DNA from: Chitinophagales bacterium
GTDB lineage: Bacteria; Bacteroidota; Bacteroidia; Chitinophagales; Chitinophagaceae
Direction: 5' to 3'
Assembly (NCBI GenBank): GCA_015654695.1
Contig: JAATGJ010000180.1
Location: 24,281 to 88,280 of the forward strand
DNA: 64,000 bases
Part shown: positions 18,868 through 28,493 of the stretch, piece by piece
How the letters are laid out: the number at the start of each line of letters is the position of its first letter
Numbering within the stretch: the first letter of the stretch is position 1
Position numbers and translations under genes: made by a program
Notes under the pieces: generated by a model
The model's database searches: none
Told to the model about the DNA's origin: nothing
The model's input: only the letters and a program-made list of their open reading frames with translations

Positions 18868-18903
18868 GTTTCCTGAGTGAGTTTAATGTCTTTGCAGGAT
18901 ATT

Positions 18904-20610
18904 TTACAATTCGTTTTTCTTTAATAACTCTACCGCATGGTTAGCGGCCCTGGCGGTCATTGCCATATACGTCAGTGATGGATTTTGTGTTGATGTTGAC
19001 GTCATGCAAGCGCCATCGGTAACAAACACATTCGGACATTCATGCAACTGGTGCCATCCATTCAGCAACGATGTTTTAGGATCATGCCCCATCCGCACTC
19101 CCCCCATTTCATGAATATCAAGGCCAGGCGCCTGTTTACTGTCTGATGCCTTAATATCCGTAAAGCCCGCCTTTTCATACATCTCCGTATATTGTTCCAT
19201 AAAATCTTTGATCATCTTTTCATCATTATCATCGTAGGCCACAGAAAAATTTATCAATGGCATACCCCATTCATCTTTTTTATCTTTATCCAGCTTCACA
19301 TAATTGGTTTCCTTCGGGATAGTTTCTCCCATACAGGTAGAACCTACATTCCACGGGCCCATCGGGGCCGAAGTGTCCATTAGTTTATTTTTCAGTTCTT
19401 CGCCAAACAATCCCTGTCCACTTCCCCCGCCACCGAAACGATTTGCATTAAAGGTAGTAGCATAACCCCGCAGAAAATCGGTTTCCTGTTTATGTACATT
19501 CCTGAAACGGGGAATATAAGCTCCCGTCGCACGGCTGCCTTCTGTTTTAGAATCAAGCATACCTTCATACTTTGCGGTAATCCTCGCCCGGTAGTTATGA
19601 AAGGCAAAATATTTTCCCAGCAAGCCACTATCATTGCCCAAACCATTAGGAAAACGTTTGGATGTTGAATTCAACAAAATAAGATTCGTATTAATAGCGC
19701 CTGCATTGACAAAAATAACCGGGGCGAAATATTCTGTTGCTTCCTTCGTAATGGCATCAATGATGCGAACACCGGTTGCTTTACCCTTTACTTCGTCATA
19801 AATAATAGAATGAACGACAGCATGAGTACGCATGGTTAAATTACCGGTCTTCTGCGCCCAGGGTATGGTAGTTGAGTTAGCATTGAAGTATCCGCCAAAC
19901 GGGCAACCGCGCTGGCATAAATTTCTTGCCTGGCATTGCGCCCTTCCCTGTTCTATATGTATGGGTTCCGGTTTTGTGATATGTGCGCAACGGGCATATA
20001 TAACATGGCGATCTTTATAATTTTTTGAAACAATGTCTTTAAAATGATTCTCCACGCAGGTAAGATCCCAGGCCGGTAAAAATTCTCCATCGGGCAATGT
20101 TTCCACTCCGTCCTTGTTCCCGCTGATACCCGCAAACTTTTCTACATAACTATACCAGGGAGCAAGATCCTTATAGCGTATAGGCCAGTCCACAGCGAAA
20201 CCATCACGGGCAGGCCCTTCAAAATCAAAATCGCTCCAGCGTTGTGTTTGCCTGGCCCACATAATACTTTTACCACCTACCTGGTAACCACGTATCCAGT
20301 CAAAGGGTTTTTCCTGCACATAAGGATGCTCATTATCCTTAACAAAAAAATGCATAGCATCTTCCTTAAATGCATAACAACGTGAGATCACCGGGTTGTC
20401 TTTCGCAATTTCATACGGCACCTGCCCACGGTGTTTAAATTCCCACGGCAGCATACTGGTAGTAGGATAATCTTTGATATGCTTTACATCACGGCCACGT
20501 TCCAGCAATAAAGTTTTCAGTCCTTTTTCACAAAACTCTTTGGCAGCCCATCCGCCACTCATACCACTGCCTATCACTATAGCATCGAAAGTATTTTTAT
20601 TGTCTCCCAT
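18904..20610 (-). CDS. GMC-family FAD-dependent oxidoreductase
   Basis: This 568-residue protein has the FAD-binding motif VIGSGMSGGWAAKE at about 12-25. A cysteine-rich loop (CQARNLCQRGCPFGG) typical of gluconate-2-dehydrogenase/glycoside-3-dehydrogenase large subunits follows. The C-terminal GMC region contains GGVRMGHDP and TDGACMTSTSTQNPSLTYMA. No signal peptide is seen. Its partner, a subunit-3-like protein, lies 17 bp upstream in the operon. Characterised relatives oxidise sugars or glycosides, for example at C3. In this PUL it may oxidise mannan- or glucomannan-derived sugars; the substrate is inferred. Confidence 0.88.
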   Translation of the reverse strand: MGDNKNTFDAIVIGSGMSGGWAAKEFCEKGLKTLLLERGRDVKHIKDYPTTSMLPWEFKHRGQVPYEIAKDNPVISRCYAFKEDAMHFFVKDNEHPYVQEKPFDWIRGYQVGGKSIMWARQTQRWSDFDFEGPARDGFAVDWPIRYKDLAPWYSYVEKFAGISGNKDGVETLPDGEFLPAWDLTCVENHFKDIVSKNYKDRHVIYARCAHITKPEPIHIEQGRAQCQARNLCQRGCPFGGYFNANSTTIPWAQKTGNLTMRTHAVVHSIIYDEVKGKATGVRIIDAITKEATEYFAPVIFVNAGAINTNLILLNSTSKRFPNGLGNDSGLLGKYFAFHNYRARITAKYEGMLDSKTEGSRATGAYIPRFRNVHKQETDFLRGYATTFNANRFGGGGSGQGLFGEELKNKLMDTSAPMGPWNVGSTCMGETIPKETNYVKLDKDKKDEWGMPLINFSVAYDDNDEKMIKDFMEQYTEMYEKAGFTDIKASDSKQAPGLDIHEMGGVRMGHDPKTSLLNGWHQLHECPNVFVTDGACMTSTSTQNPSLTYMAMTARAANHAVELLKKNEL

Positions 20611-20627
20611 AATAGTTTAATTTCTTA

Positions 20628-21161
20628 TCACGCATTTTTCACTGGTACACAACCTTTAAAATTGGGACCGGGTACCATTTTATATTTCCTTATATCTGTC
20701 ATGTAATCTTTGGATGAGGTAAAACTTTGTACCGTGTAGCGTTTTACCGTTCCATAAAATTTCAGCGCATCTTCCGGTATATCCTGCTTCTTTTCCATTG
20801 ATTGCAGCAGTTCATTTCTTTGTTGCGCAGAACATTTTACAAATGAACTGTTCCATTTCTTTTTACAGGCTTCTTCAAACAGTTTCATGCCTTCGGTAAA
20901 TTTTTGCTGGTCTTCAGGACTGGCGCAGTCATCCACCATGGTCAGTACAAATTCATGGGCTTTCAGGTCTTTTGCTCCAATGAAATTTTTTGTTTTGGGA
21001 ATAATGGTTTCAGTTAGTTCCGCCAGCATCTGCTCCTGCGAACCAGTAACCGAAATGTTTTTTAGCGCAATAGTACTTTTGTCTTCGTGCACACAGGAGG
21101 GTATTAAACGGGCCCCTGCGGAAATGATCACCACATTACGTATAGCGGTTCGTCTGTTCAT
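20628..21161 (-). CDS. Gluconate 2-dehydrogenase subunit 3 family protein (Tat-type signal)
   Basis: This 177-residue protein begins MNRRTAIRNVVIISAG, a twin-arginine-like signal, followed by a cysteine at about 23 (LIPSC) that may be a lipobox. The body has the subunit-3 pattern ML(A)ELTETIIPKT...GAKDLKAHEFVLTMVDDC and the motif FYGTVKRYTVQSFTSSKDYM. Such small subunits escort GMC dehydrogenases through the Tat system and are needed for activity. Immediate adjacency to the GMC gene supports a two-subunit dehydrogenase. Confidence 0.85.
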   Translation of the reverse strand: MNRRTAIRNVVIISAGARLIPSCVHEDKSTIALKNISVTGSQEQMLAELTETIIPKTKNFIGAKDLKAHEFVLTMVDDCASPEDQQKFTEGMKLFEEACKKKWNSSFVKCSAQQRNELLQSMEKKQDIPEDALKFYGTVKRYTVQSFTSSKDYMTDIRKYKMVPGPNFKGCVPVKNA

Positions 21162-21270
21162 ATAGCTGTCCTTGTCTTGAATAATGAATATACCATAATC
21201 GGATGATGTTTATTATCACCCGGTTGCTTTTGGCTGACAGGGTGATACAAGAGGATAAAATAGTACCAGT

Positions 21271-22110
21271 TTAGAATTTCAGTTTGCCTAAATAATCCAT
21301 ATTCTCCTTCATACTTTCAAAAGGGGTGCTTGCATATTCCTCCTGCTCCACAAAAAAATATTTCATCCCGGATTGCTTGCTGTGTTTCAGCATTTGCACA
21401 ATATCCAAACCACCTTTGCCAAATTCGGTGCTATGCTTTTTTTCCATATTCATATCCTTCAGATGCCAGAGAGGAAAACGACCTTCAAAATTCTTAAAGT
21501 AGTCTAAGGGATTTTTACCGGCAACAATCACCCATCCCAGGTCCAGCTCCATGTGTACAAGACCTGCGTCGGTATTGTTTAATAACACATCATACAATAC
21601 CTGGCCCTTATCGCTTTCAAATTCGTACTCATGGTTATGATACCCGAATTTGAGGTTCAATTTTTTACAATCTTCCCCCGCTTTGTTAAATGTTTCAGCC
21701 ACTTTTTTATAATTATCCGCCGTTTGTCCGCTGGTGGGCATGGTAGAACATATTACATACTCCTGCCCTGATTCAGCGGCTTCATTCATCGTTTGCTGCC
21801 ACTTACTATCAATACGCACATGGCCGCTGCGGAGTGTCATTCCCAGGTCAGCGCAGGCTTGTTTCATTTCCTTCGGTGTTAATCCATAATAATGTCCTTT
21901 CTCGCTTCTGGCAGATTCAATCTGCTTAATACCCAGCGAAGCAATGCGTTGAAGCGTACCCCTTGCATCAGCCTGCATCTCTTTACGAAAAGTATATAAC
22001 TGGACTCCTGTGTTCTTTACCTTTTTAGAGGAATCAATAAATGAAGGCAGAAGCATAGAACCTATAGCTAAAGCGCTGGTGTCTATTAAAAAATCGCGGC
22101 GTGTTGGCAT
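21271..22110 (-). CDS. Secreted TIM-barrel sugar isomerase/epimerase-like protein (xylose isomerase-like fold)
   Basis: This 279-residue protein starts MPTRRDFLIDTSALAIGSML, a twin-arginine signal, so it probably acts outside the cytoplasm. The remainder is an AP_endonuc_2/xylose-isomerase-like barrel: GVQLYTFRKEM, GYHNHEYEFE (metal-site histidine and glutamate), LVHMELDLGWV, LWHLKDMN. In Bacteroidota such exported barrels occur beside glycoside 3-dehydrogenases. Some act as 3-keto-glycoside lyases or isomerases rather than as sugar-phosphate isomerases. I favour that role here because of the neighbouring GMC pair, but the substrate is not shown by sequence. Confidence 0.8.
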   Translation of the reverse strand: MPTRRDFLIDTSALAIGSMLLPSFIDSSKKVKNTGVQLYTFRKEMQADARGTLQRIASLGIKQIESARSEKGHYYGLTPKEMKQACADLGMTLRSGHVRIDSKWQQTMNEAAESGQEYVICSTMPTSGQTADNYKKVAETFNKAGEDCKKLNLKFGYHNHEYEFESDKGQVLYDVLLNNTDAGLVHMELDLGWVIVAGKNPLDYFKNFEGRFPLWHLKDMNMEKKHSTEFGKGGLDIVQMLKHSKQSGMKYFFVEQEEYASTPFESMKENMDYLGKLKF

Positions 22111-22150
22111 AAATTAATCATTGATAATGGCAGGCAATTCTTTTATTTTA

Positions 22151-23167
22151 TTAACTCTTCAGTATTTTTTCAATTCCACTTAATTCATCTGTTGAAAATT
22201 CCAGGTTATTCAAACAAGCCAGGTTATCATCTAACTGTGCTACCGAACTGGCGCCAATCAATACAGTTGTAATACGTTTATCCTTGAGCAACCAGGCCAA
22301 TGCCATTTGGGCCAATGATTGGTTACGCTGTTTTGCTATTTCATTCAATCGCTTTATCTGTTGTAATCTTTCTTCCGTTATCTCTGAAACTTTTAAAAAA
22401 CCGTGAGATTTGGCGGCTCTTGAATTTTCAGGTATCCCTTTCAAATATTTGTTTGTTAACATTCCCTGCGCCAATGGCGAAAAAGGGATACAGCCAACAC
22501 CGTATTCTTCCAGCACATCCAGTAAATTCTTATCACCAGGTGAAGTGATCTCTTCCACCCATCTTTCAAACATGGAATATTTTGGCTGATGAATCAGGCA
22601 GGGCGTTCCCAGTTGTTTTAAAATTTCAATCGCCTTTTTCGCTTCCGGCGCTTTGTAGTTGGAAATGCCTGCATATAAAGCCCGGCCGCTTCTTACCGCT
22701 GTATCCAGTGCCATCATCGTTTCTTCTAATGGCGTATCGGGATCGGGACGGTGAGAATAAAAAATATCCACATACTCCAGTTGCATCCGCTTCAGGCTCT
22801 GATCAAGGCTTGATAGCAAATATTTACGGGATCCCCATTCACCATAAGGACCGGGCCACATATAATAACCCGCTTTGGAGGAAATGATCAGCTCATCGCG
22901 AAGATGGCCGGTGAAGTCCTGTTTGAGTATTTTTCCAAAATTTTCTTCTGCGCTGCCCGGGGCGGGGCCATAATTATTGGCGAGATCGAAATGAGTGATG
23001 CCACGGTCAAATGCACGGCGTATAATACTACGGCCATTTTCAAAATCATCTACCGAACCGAAATTGTGCCAGAGCCCCAGCGAAACAGCGGGGAGCAATA
23101 CGCCACTCTTGCCACAACGATTATAGAGCATGCTGGTATACCTGTCTTCTGAAGGAGTGTAAATCAT
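22151..23167 (-). CDS. Aldo/keto reductase (L-glyceraldehyde-3-phosphate reductase/YghZ-like)
   Basis: This 338-residue AKR starts MIYTPSEDRYTSMLYNRCGK and shows GITHFDLANNYGP (catalytic D and Y region), SSKAGYYMWPGPYGEWGSRKY (insert typical of YghZ/AKR14), YVDIFYSHRPDPDTP (catalytic-site histidine), and the NADPH segment FSPLAQGMLTNKYL...KDKRITTVLIGASS near the C-terminus. It reduces small aldehydes or keto sugars with NADPH in the cytoplasm. It follows the CE2-type esterase gene by 58 bp. It could reduce keto-sugars produced by the GMC/TIM-barrel pair; this is inference. Confidence 0.88.
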   Translation of the reverse strand: MIYTPSEDRYTSMLYNRCGKSGVLLPAVSLGLWHNFGSVDDFENGRSIIRRAFDRGITHFDLANNYGPAPGSAEENFGKILKQDFTGHLRDELIISSKAGYYMWPGPYGEWGSRKYLLSSLDQSLKRMQLEYVDIFYSHRPDPDTPLEETMMALDTAVRSGRALYAGISNYKAPEAKKAIEILKQLGTPCLIHQPKYSMFERWVEEITSPGDKNLLDVLEEYGVGCIPFSPLAQGMLTNKYLKGIPENSRAAKSHGFLKVSEITEERLQQIKRLNEIAKQRNQSLAQMALAWLLKDKRITTVLIGASSVAQLDDNLACLNNLEFSTDELSGIEKILKS

Positions 23168-23225
23168 TTTATTTTTTTCTAAAGTTCAGTTGATTTGATG
23201 ATTCAGCCAATACTTTTAATATTCT

Positions 23226-24374
23226 TTACCACTTCATCCGTTTCTTAATAAATGCAGTTAATTCACCCGCAATTAATTGGTGCTCTGCCAGATCAGGATG
23301 ATGGTCACAACCATTATGAAATTGCTTTGAAAAAAAATAACTGGTTATCTTTTTATCACCATTCTTATTCCTATTTCTTACTATGGCTGTTAATGTCTTT
23401 TTCATAAAAGCGGCTAACGTGGAATCGGCCATGGGTCTGGTTAAACAAAGAAGTGGCGCGTTGGGAGAAGACCCTCTGAGTGGTTTGAGATAAGCGATCT
23501 AGTTATTGCTGAAAGTGGTTGAATCCTGTATGCCGTCATTTTGTCCTAACCACATCGTAACTACATCCGGTTGGTATTGATGAAAATCCCCGGCGATGGT
23601 ATCATTGCGCATACTGATCTTGTCAAACACCGGCGGCATGATAATATTCATATTGCAGCAACTGTGCATAAGCCCGATACCGGATACAGCTGATAAGTGA
23701 TATTGCGCATTTAAAGCCCTTGCTGTAACAACACCATAACTCATATAAGCATTATGCTGATCCTGCCATACGCCTGTGCCGCAGGGAATAACAGTAGCAT
23801 CGCTGCCTGTGCCGCAGGTGATGGAGTTTCCGATGAATTCAATTTTCCTGGTAAGGGGATTTGAAAGCGGCAATAAATTCCCGCTGCATTGTAATCCTAT
23901 AAATTCCAAATATCCGATATTGGCTTCCGTGTTCTTTACAAAGGAAACATTGTGAATGGCAACCTTTGATGATAAATAAGGAGTAACATTTATTGTATCG
24001 GTTGCAGATTTTGTTTGCAAACGATATGCTTTTCCATCAACTACCAGTTGATAGTAATTATGATTCTTGCCCCACAGCACTTCATCATTAATAATCAACC
24101 TGCAATCAGCTCCTGTGAACCGAATAGAGATTGTGACACCCGGTTGCCAGAAGCGGGGTAGTTTCGGATTACTGAAATCAATGCGGCCCATGTATTGAAT
24201 AAAAGAATTGTCAGCAGGAAAGAATTGTAGCGAGACTCTTCTTTGCGCATTTAGTGGTTTACCCCAAAAGAGGACAACCAGCATAATGCTGAATAGAATT
24301 ACCAAACGCTGAATAGTGCGACGCAACGAAAGCTGATAGCAGTAATGCAGCCAGGCCATAAATAATTTTATCAC
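23226..24374 (-). pseudogene. CE2-type carbohydrate esterase interrupted by an in-frame TAG
   Basis: From a GTG at 24374 (alternatively ATG at 24359) the frame runs 291 codons to TAG at 23499-23501. It then continues in the same frame for 90 codons to the stop TAA at 23226-23228. The first part has a signal/TM start, the CE2 jelly-roll domain and SGNH block I (EFIGNSITCGTGSD), then LGQNDGIQDS. The part after TAG holds the conserved ...LLCLTRPMADSTL stretch and the catalytic Asp-His block CDHHPDLAEH. Both halves belong to one esterase of about 382 residues. The truncated product would lack its catalytic Asp/His. No frame change is involved. It overlaps the GH3 stop by 4 bp (GTGA). It removes acetyl groups from xylan/mannan in related proteins. 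Confidence 0.9.
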
Positions 24375-26611
24375 TTATACGTAAACTTTGCTTTCTTACT
24401 ACCGATTATGATTTCAAACTCCCCGGGCTCCGTAACAGTTTTTAATTGCGCGTTGACAAATGCAAGATCATTTTTATCAATAGTGAATGTCACTTTCTTC
24501 ATTTCCCCGGCTTTGAGGCTGATCTTTTGAAAAGCTCTTAATCTTTTCATAGATGGAGTAATACTTGCATACAGGTCACGGGAATATAACTCCACTGTAT
24601 GCTTGCCATCACGGCTGCCAATATTTTTTACGGTAATACTTACAGTAAGTTTCGCAGTTCCTGTCAGCGTTGTATTGCTCAGCTGAAGATCGCCGTATTC
24701 AAACGTAGTGTAACTCAATCCGTGTCCAAACGCATAGAGCGGATCATAACCTGTACTGATATTATCATTGAACACTTCTCTTACTTCTTCCGTGGGTTTC
24801 CTGTCATACATGACAACCTCACCCGTGCTGCGGGGATAACTGAATGGCAATAAGCCATCGGGATTATAATCACCGAACAGCACATCAGCTATAGCCTCAG
24901 CGGTTTTCTTTCCGCTCCAGTAAGCCATCAGTATGCCTTTCATCGCCGGTTCGATACTCGTGATGAAACGTGGCCTTCCTTCCGTCAATACCTATATCAC
25001 AGGTTTGCCTGTAGCAGCAGCGGCTTTGGCCAATGCAAGCTGTTCATCCGGTAAAGCCAGTTCGCGGGTATTGCCGGGGCTTTCAGCATAAGCGTTTTCT
25101 CCAAGACACAAAACAATGACATCAGCGCCGGCAGCGGCAGTTGTTAATTTAGCTGCATCATAATTCACAGGATCATCAAATCCTTTTACTGTTGTGGTAG
25201 TTACATTCCCTGCGCCCACTTTATCTGTAATAGTTTGTAAAATAGTTTTACTGTCAGCAGGATACCATTGTTCATCCTTTCCCTGCCAGGTATAACTCCA
25301 GCAACCGTTTAATGCACTGATGCTTTGTGCCGAGGGGCCCGCTACCAATACTTTTGTATTCTTTGATAAAGGCAAAGCATTATCCTTGTTCTTCAATAAT
25401 GTCATGGCTTCATGCGCCGCATTCAATGCCAGTGTTTGATATTCCGATTTACCGAAATTAGCTTTTGCAGCGGCCTCCGGGTATGGATTATCAAATAAAC
25501 CGAGTTTGTATTTCAATACTAATATTCTTTTTACTGCATCATCAATACGGCTCATGGGTACTTCCTTCAATTTCACCGCTTCTACCAGCAAATCATAAAA
25601 AGAAAAATCAGATGGCACCATGCTCATATCTATACCTGCATTGACAGCCATTACTACAGCCTGCCTGGGAGTAGAGGCTACATTATGCCTGTCATGCAGC
25701 CGTTTAATATCTTCCCAGTCGGTGACGATCACACCCTGGAATCCCAATTCTTTTCTTAATACATCTGTCAGCAAATACTTATCAGCATGAACCGGGATAC
25801 CATTTATTTCACCGGAATTGATCATGATACTAGATGATCCCGCTTTTACCGCTTCGCGGAATTGCGGCAGGTAATATTCACGCAATTCTATTTCCGGTAT
25901 ATAGGCGGGTGTCCTGTCTTTACCGGTTCTAGGTCCCGAATACGCGAGATAATGCTTCATACAACTGGCTACCGCAGTCAGGCTTTTCAGACCATCTTCT
26001 TCATACGCTTTTATGACAGCGGCGCCCATTGTTTTACCAATATAAACATCTTCGCCATAGGTTTCAGGAAACCGGGACCACAATGGCTGGCGGCCAATAT
26101 CCAATACCGGTGCAAAATTCCAGCGAACACCCGATGCCCTTAGTTCTTTGGCAGTTGTTTTAGCAGCCATGATTGCCAGCTCAGGGTTTCTTGAGGCAGC
26201 AATACCAATATTTTGCGGAAACAAAGTTGAATTGAGCGTATAAGTTTGCCCGTGCATTCCGTCAAGACCATAAATAACAGGAATTTTCTGTTTGGTATTT
26301 TTTGTTTCATCCTGTATCTGTGTGATAATGTTATGCCATTTATCAACAGTAAATGCATGAGCATTTACATTAAGTACAGAACCAACATGGTAATCAACCA
26401 CGGCTTTTTTTAATGCGGCCGGGTCAATATTACCTTCCGTGTCGGCCCAGCCTCCTTTTGCAATGACTGCAATCGTCACCTGTGTCATTTGTCCTACTTT
26501 TTCTTCGAGGGTCATCTTTTTGAGAAGGGCATCCGCTTTTTGCTGATCCGTTTGTGCCGTTAACTGAACAGTATAACTGATAACCACGGACAGGAGGAGG
26601 AGTTTTTTCAT
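24371..26611 (-). pseudogene. GH3 beta-glycosidase interrupted by an in-frame TAG
   Basis: I chose ATG 26611 because it begins a clean signal peptide (MKKLLLLSVVISYTVQLTAQ). A longer frame begins at a TTG at 26650. The GH3 N-terminal barrel (QDETKNTKQKIPVIYGLDGM; the catalytic segment GFQGVIVTDWED contains the nucleophile Asp) and the second domain run to codon 539. Codon 540 is TAG (24992-24994) in the context ATGKPVI-TAG-VLTEGRPR. The frame then continues into the GH3 second domain and the C-terminal FnIII-like domain, ending at 24371. Homologues commonly have L at that position (KPVILVL), so TTG to TAG is the likely change. Full length would be about 745 residues, normal for the family. 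It is expected to remove terminal beta-linked sugars from manno-/gluco-oligosaccharides. Confidence 0.92.
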
Positions 26612-26723
26612 AATAGCTGTATTGAATCGTTGATTGATGGTGATTTGCAATTCTATTGGATGTACACAGTTTTCATTATCAAAAATACCGGGATAAAGAA
26701 AAGCTTTTGTATGTGTTTATTAA

Positions 26724-28475
26724 TTATTTTTTATCAACTGCCATTATTATTGCGCCCCATGCAGGCACTGTTACCCGTATGCCATTGGCGGTAACCGCTG
26801 AACGGGCTTTAAGTGTGCTGTAATTTTCAGGACCGCCTGCAACCAAAGACGGGCCATTTCCATTCACCAGTACTTTCCTGGAAAACTCACCATTGTCATT
26901 ACTTCCTTCCAGATTGTACCAGTAAAAACGGTTGCCCTTATAGAAATTTTTCATTTTCACTTCTACATTCGCCGGCGTTGCTGAAGCATTCACCAATGTG
27001 ACATTTACCTGCCCGGAAGAGTAAGTGGATGAATAGGCTTTAATAGCAGCGCTGCCGGTTACCGTATTATTTACCAACCTGTCGCCTAACATTTTTTGAA
27101 AATAATACATATAATAAAAGCTTGGTCTTGGCGTCCATTTGCTGATTCCCGGCTCATCTCCAGGACTGAAAAGTCCGTGGTCATTCCCGTTTGACCACCC
27201 GTTCAGCAAATCCCAGCGGGCAGCCATACCATACTTATTTTTTAATGCCTCTCCCATTACCAATACAGCAAAAACCCCGCTGACGTTGGACACCTGTTGT
27301 TTTGAATCTTTCGCCCACATATTCCATTCATCCATCGCAATGGGTTTTACCGTAGCGCCATTTGCCTGCAAAGTCTGGGTTACATAATTGATCATCGTGC
27401 CGGGAACAGATAAAGCTGATGACAAAACCACGGAAGCATTTGAGTTCTGATCGTACGGGGTAAAATAATTATGCACTACGTAAAAATCAGCTTTATTGTT
27501 GATGCCTGTCATCATACCTGTATTCCATGTTTTGATTGTGTTGGTTTGCCAGGGTTCAGGGGTAGGCCCCTCTACCGTAACCGCTCCAATATTAATTTGT
27601 TTACCGATTTCTGTTGCTGCTTTTTTCATTGAATCTGCAAATACTTTAAAATGCTGTGCATATAAAGCGCCGGTTAAAAATTCGGGCTGCCCATCCTGGT
27701 TTAAAGATGGGTCAATGCGATAACCCCATTCCCAATTACCATAGTTCTCGTTACCAATTTCCCATAATTGAGTGCGGCCATTATCGTAGCGCACCCAGTC
27801 AGCGGCAAGATGGGCTGCGGCTGCCACAGGGTTGGCACTTGTTCCATACCTTGCATAACCATAATTGATGGTAATAATTCCCTTATTATTGGTTTGCTGC
27901 AACATTGTGTAATAATTATCTAATGAGCATTGCCAGTTATAATTTGTTCTGCCATAATTATATCCCGGTTCTTTCTTAATACCATTCTCATCGGTTATCA
28001 TAGCGGGTGCGTCCGGCGGATTAACCCCCTGTTGTGCATTCCAAAAATATACATCGCTGCTACTGCCGCCCGGAAAACGGATGATATGCGGATGCAGGTT
28101 AGTAACAGGATCTATAAACTTTGGGTCACCGGCTACCGGGCCCATCCACCAAACCGCATTATGGCCGAATTCAGATAGTGGTATTTTGGTAATGATAGAG
28201 GTAGCATCAACGGTTACAGTAATTCCTGCACTTGCAGGGATGTCTGCAGCATCATAAGCAGGTGGCATAAATGGTTTCGCTTGCCAGTCATCTAAAAAAA
28301 ATCCGATAGTATTTGCGATAGGGGGATCTACACCTGGTACAATCGTTGTATCTCCGGGTACGGGAGGAGGCGGTGGCGGAGCGGGTGGTATTTCGCCACC
28401 ATTATTTTTTTTACAACTTAAAGCAATAGTAATTACCAATAACCCTGCAAAACATTTTATTACAATATTTTTCAT
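26724..28475 (-). CDS. Clan GH-A-type glycoside hydrolase lipoprotein (arabinofuranosidase/endoglycanase-like)
   Basis: This 583-residue protein begins with a lipoprotein signal (LVITIALSC, C about 21) and a proline-rich linker (PPAPPPPPPVPG). The catalytic barrel includes FPGGSSSDVYFW, EIGNENYGNWEWG (probable acid/base Glu) and PIAMDEWNMWA (probable nucleophile Glu). It ends with a beta-sandwich domain closing in PAWGAIIMAV. The pattern resembles GH51/GH44-like enzymes. I cannot decide the family from the sequence alone. The lipobox suggests attachment to the outer membrane, perhaps surface-exposed like other PUL lipoproteins. Near the 3' end of the upper PUL operon, before GH3. Confidence 0.75.
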   Translation of the reverse strand: MKNIVIKCFAGLLVITIALSCKKNNGGEIPPAPPPPPPVPGDTTIVPGVDPPIANTIGFFLDDWQAKPFMPPAYDAADIPASAGITVTVDATSIITKIPLSEFGHNAVWWMGPVAGDPKFIDPVTNLHPHIIRFPGGSSSDVYFWNAQQGVNPPDAPAMITDENGIKKEPGYNYGRTNYNWQCSLDNYYTMLQQTNNKGIITINYGYARYGTSANPVAAAAHLAADWVRYDNGRTQLWEIGNENYGNWEWGYRIDPSLNQDGQPEFLTGALYAQHFKVFADSMKKAATEIGKQINIGAVTVEGPTPEPWQTNTIKTWNTGMMTGINNKADFYVVHNYFTPYDQNSNASVVLSSALSVPGTMINYVTQTLQANGATVKPIAMDEWNMWAKDSKQQVSNVSGVFAVLVMGEALKNKYGMAARWDLLNGWSNGNDHGLFSPGDEPGISKWTPRPSFYYMYYFQKMLGDRLVNNTVTGSAAIKAYSSTYSSGQVNVTLVNASATPANVEVKMKNFYKGNRFYWYNLEGSNDNGEFSRKVLVNGNGPSLVAGGPENYSTLKARSAVTANGIRVTVPAWGAIIMAVDKK

Positions 28476-28493
28476 CTCACTGTTATTTTTTGC

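Noticed and set aside
23226..24374. Frameshift in the CE2 esterase
   Set aside because: The upstream and downstream frames are the same. The lesion is a single in-frame TAG.
23226..26611. Global reassignment of TAG as a sense codon
   Set aside because: clpX and the 47-residue gene end normally at TAG. Most other genes use TAA or TGA and none of the remaining long genes needs TAG as sense.
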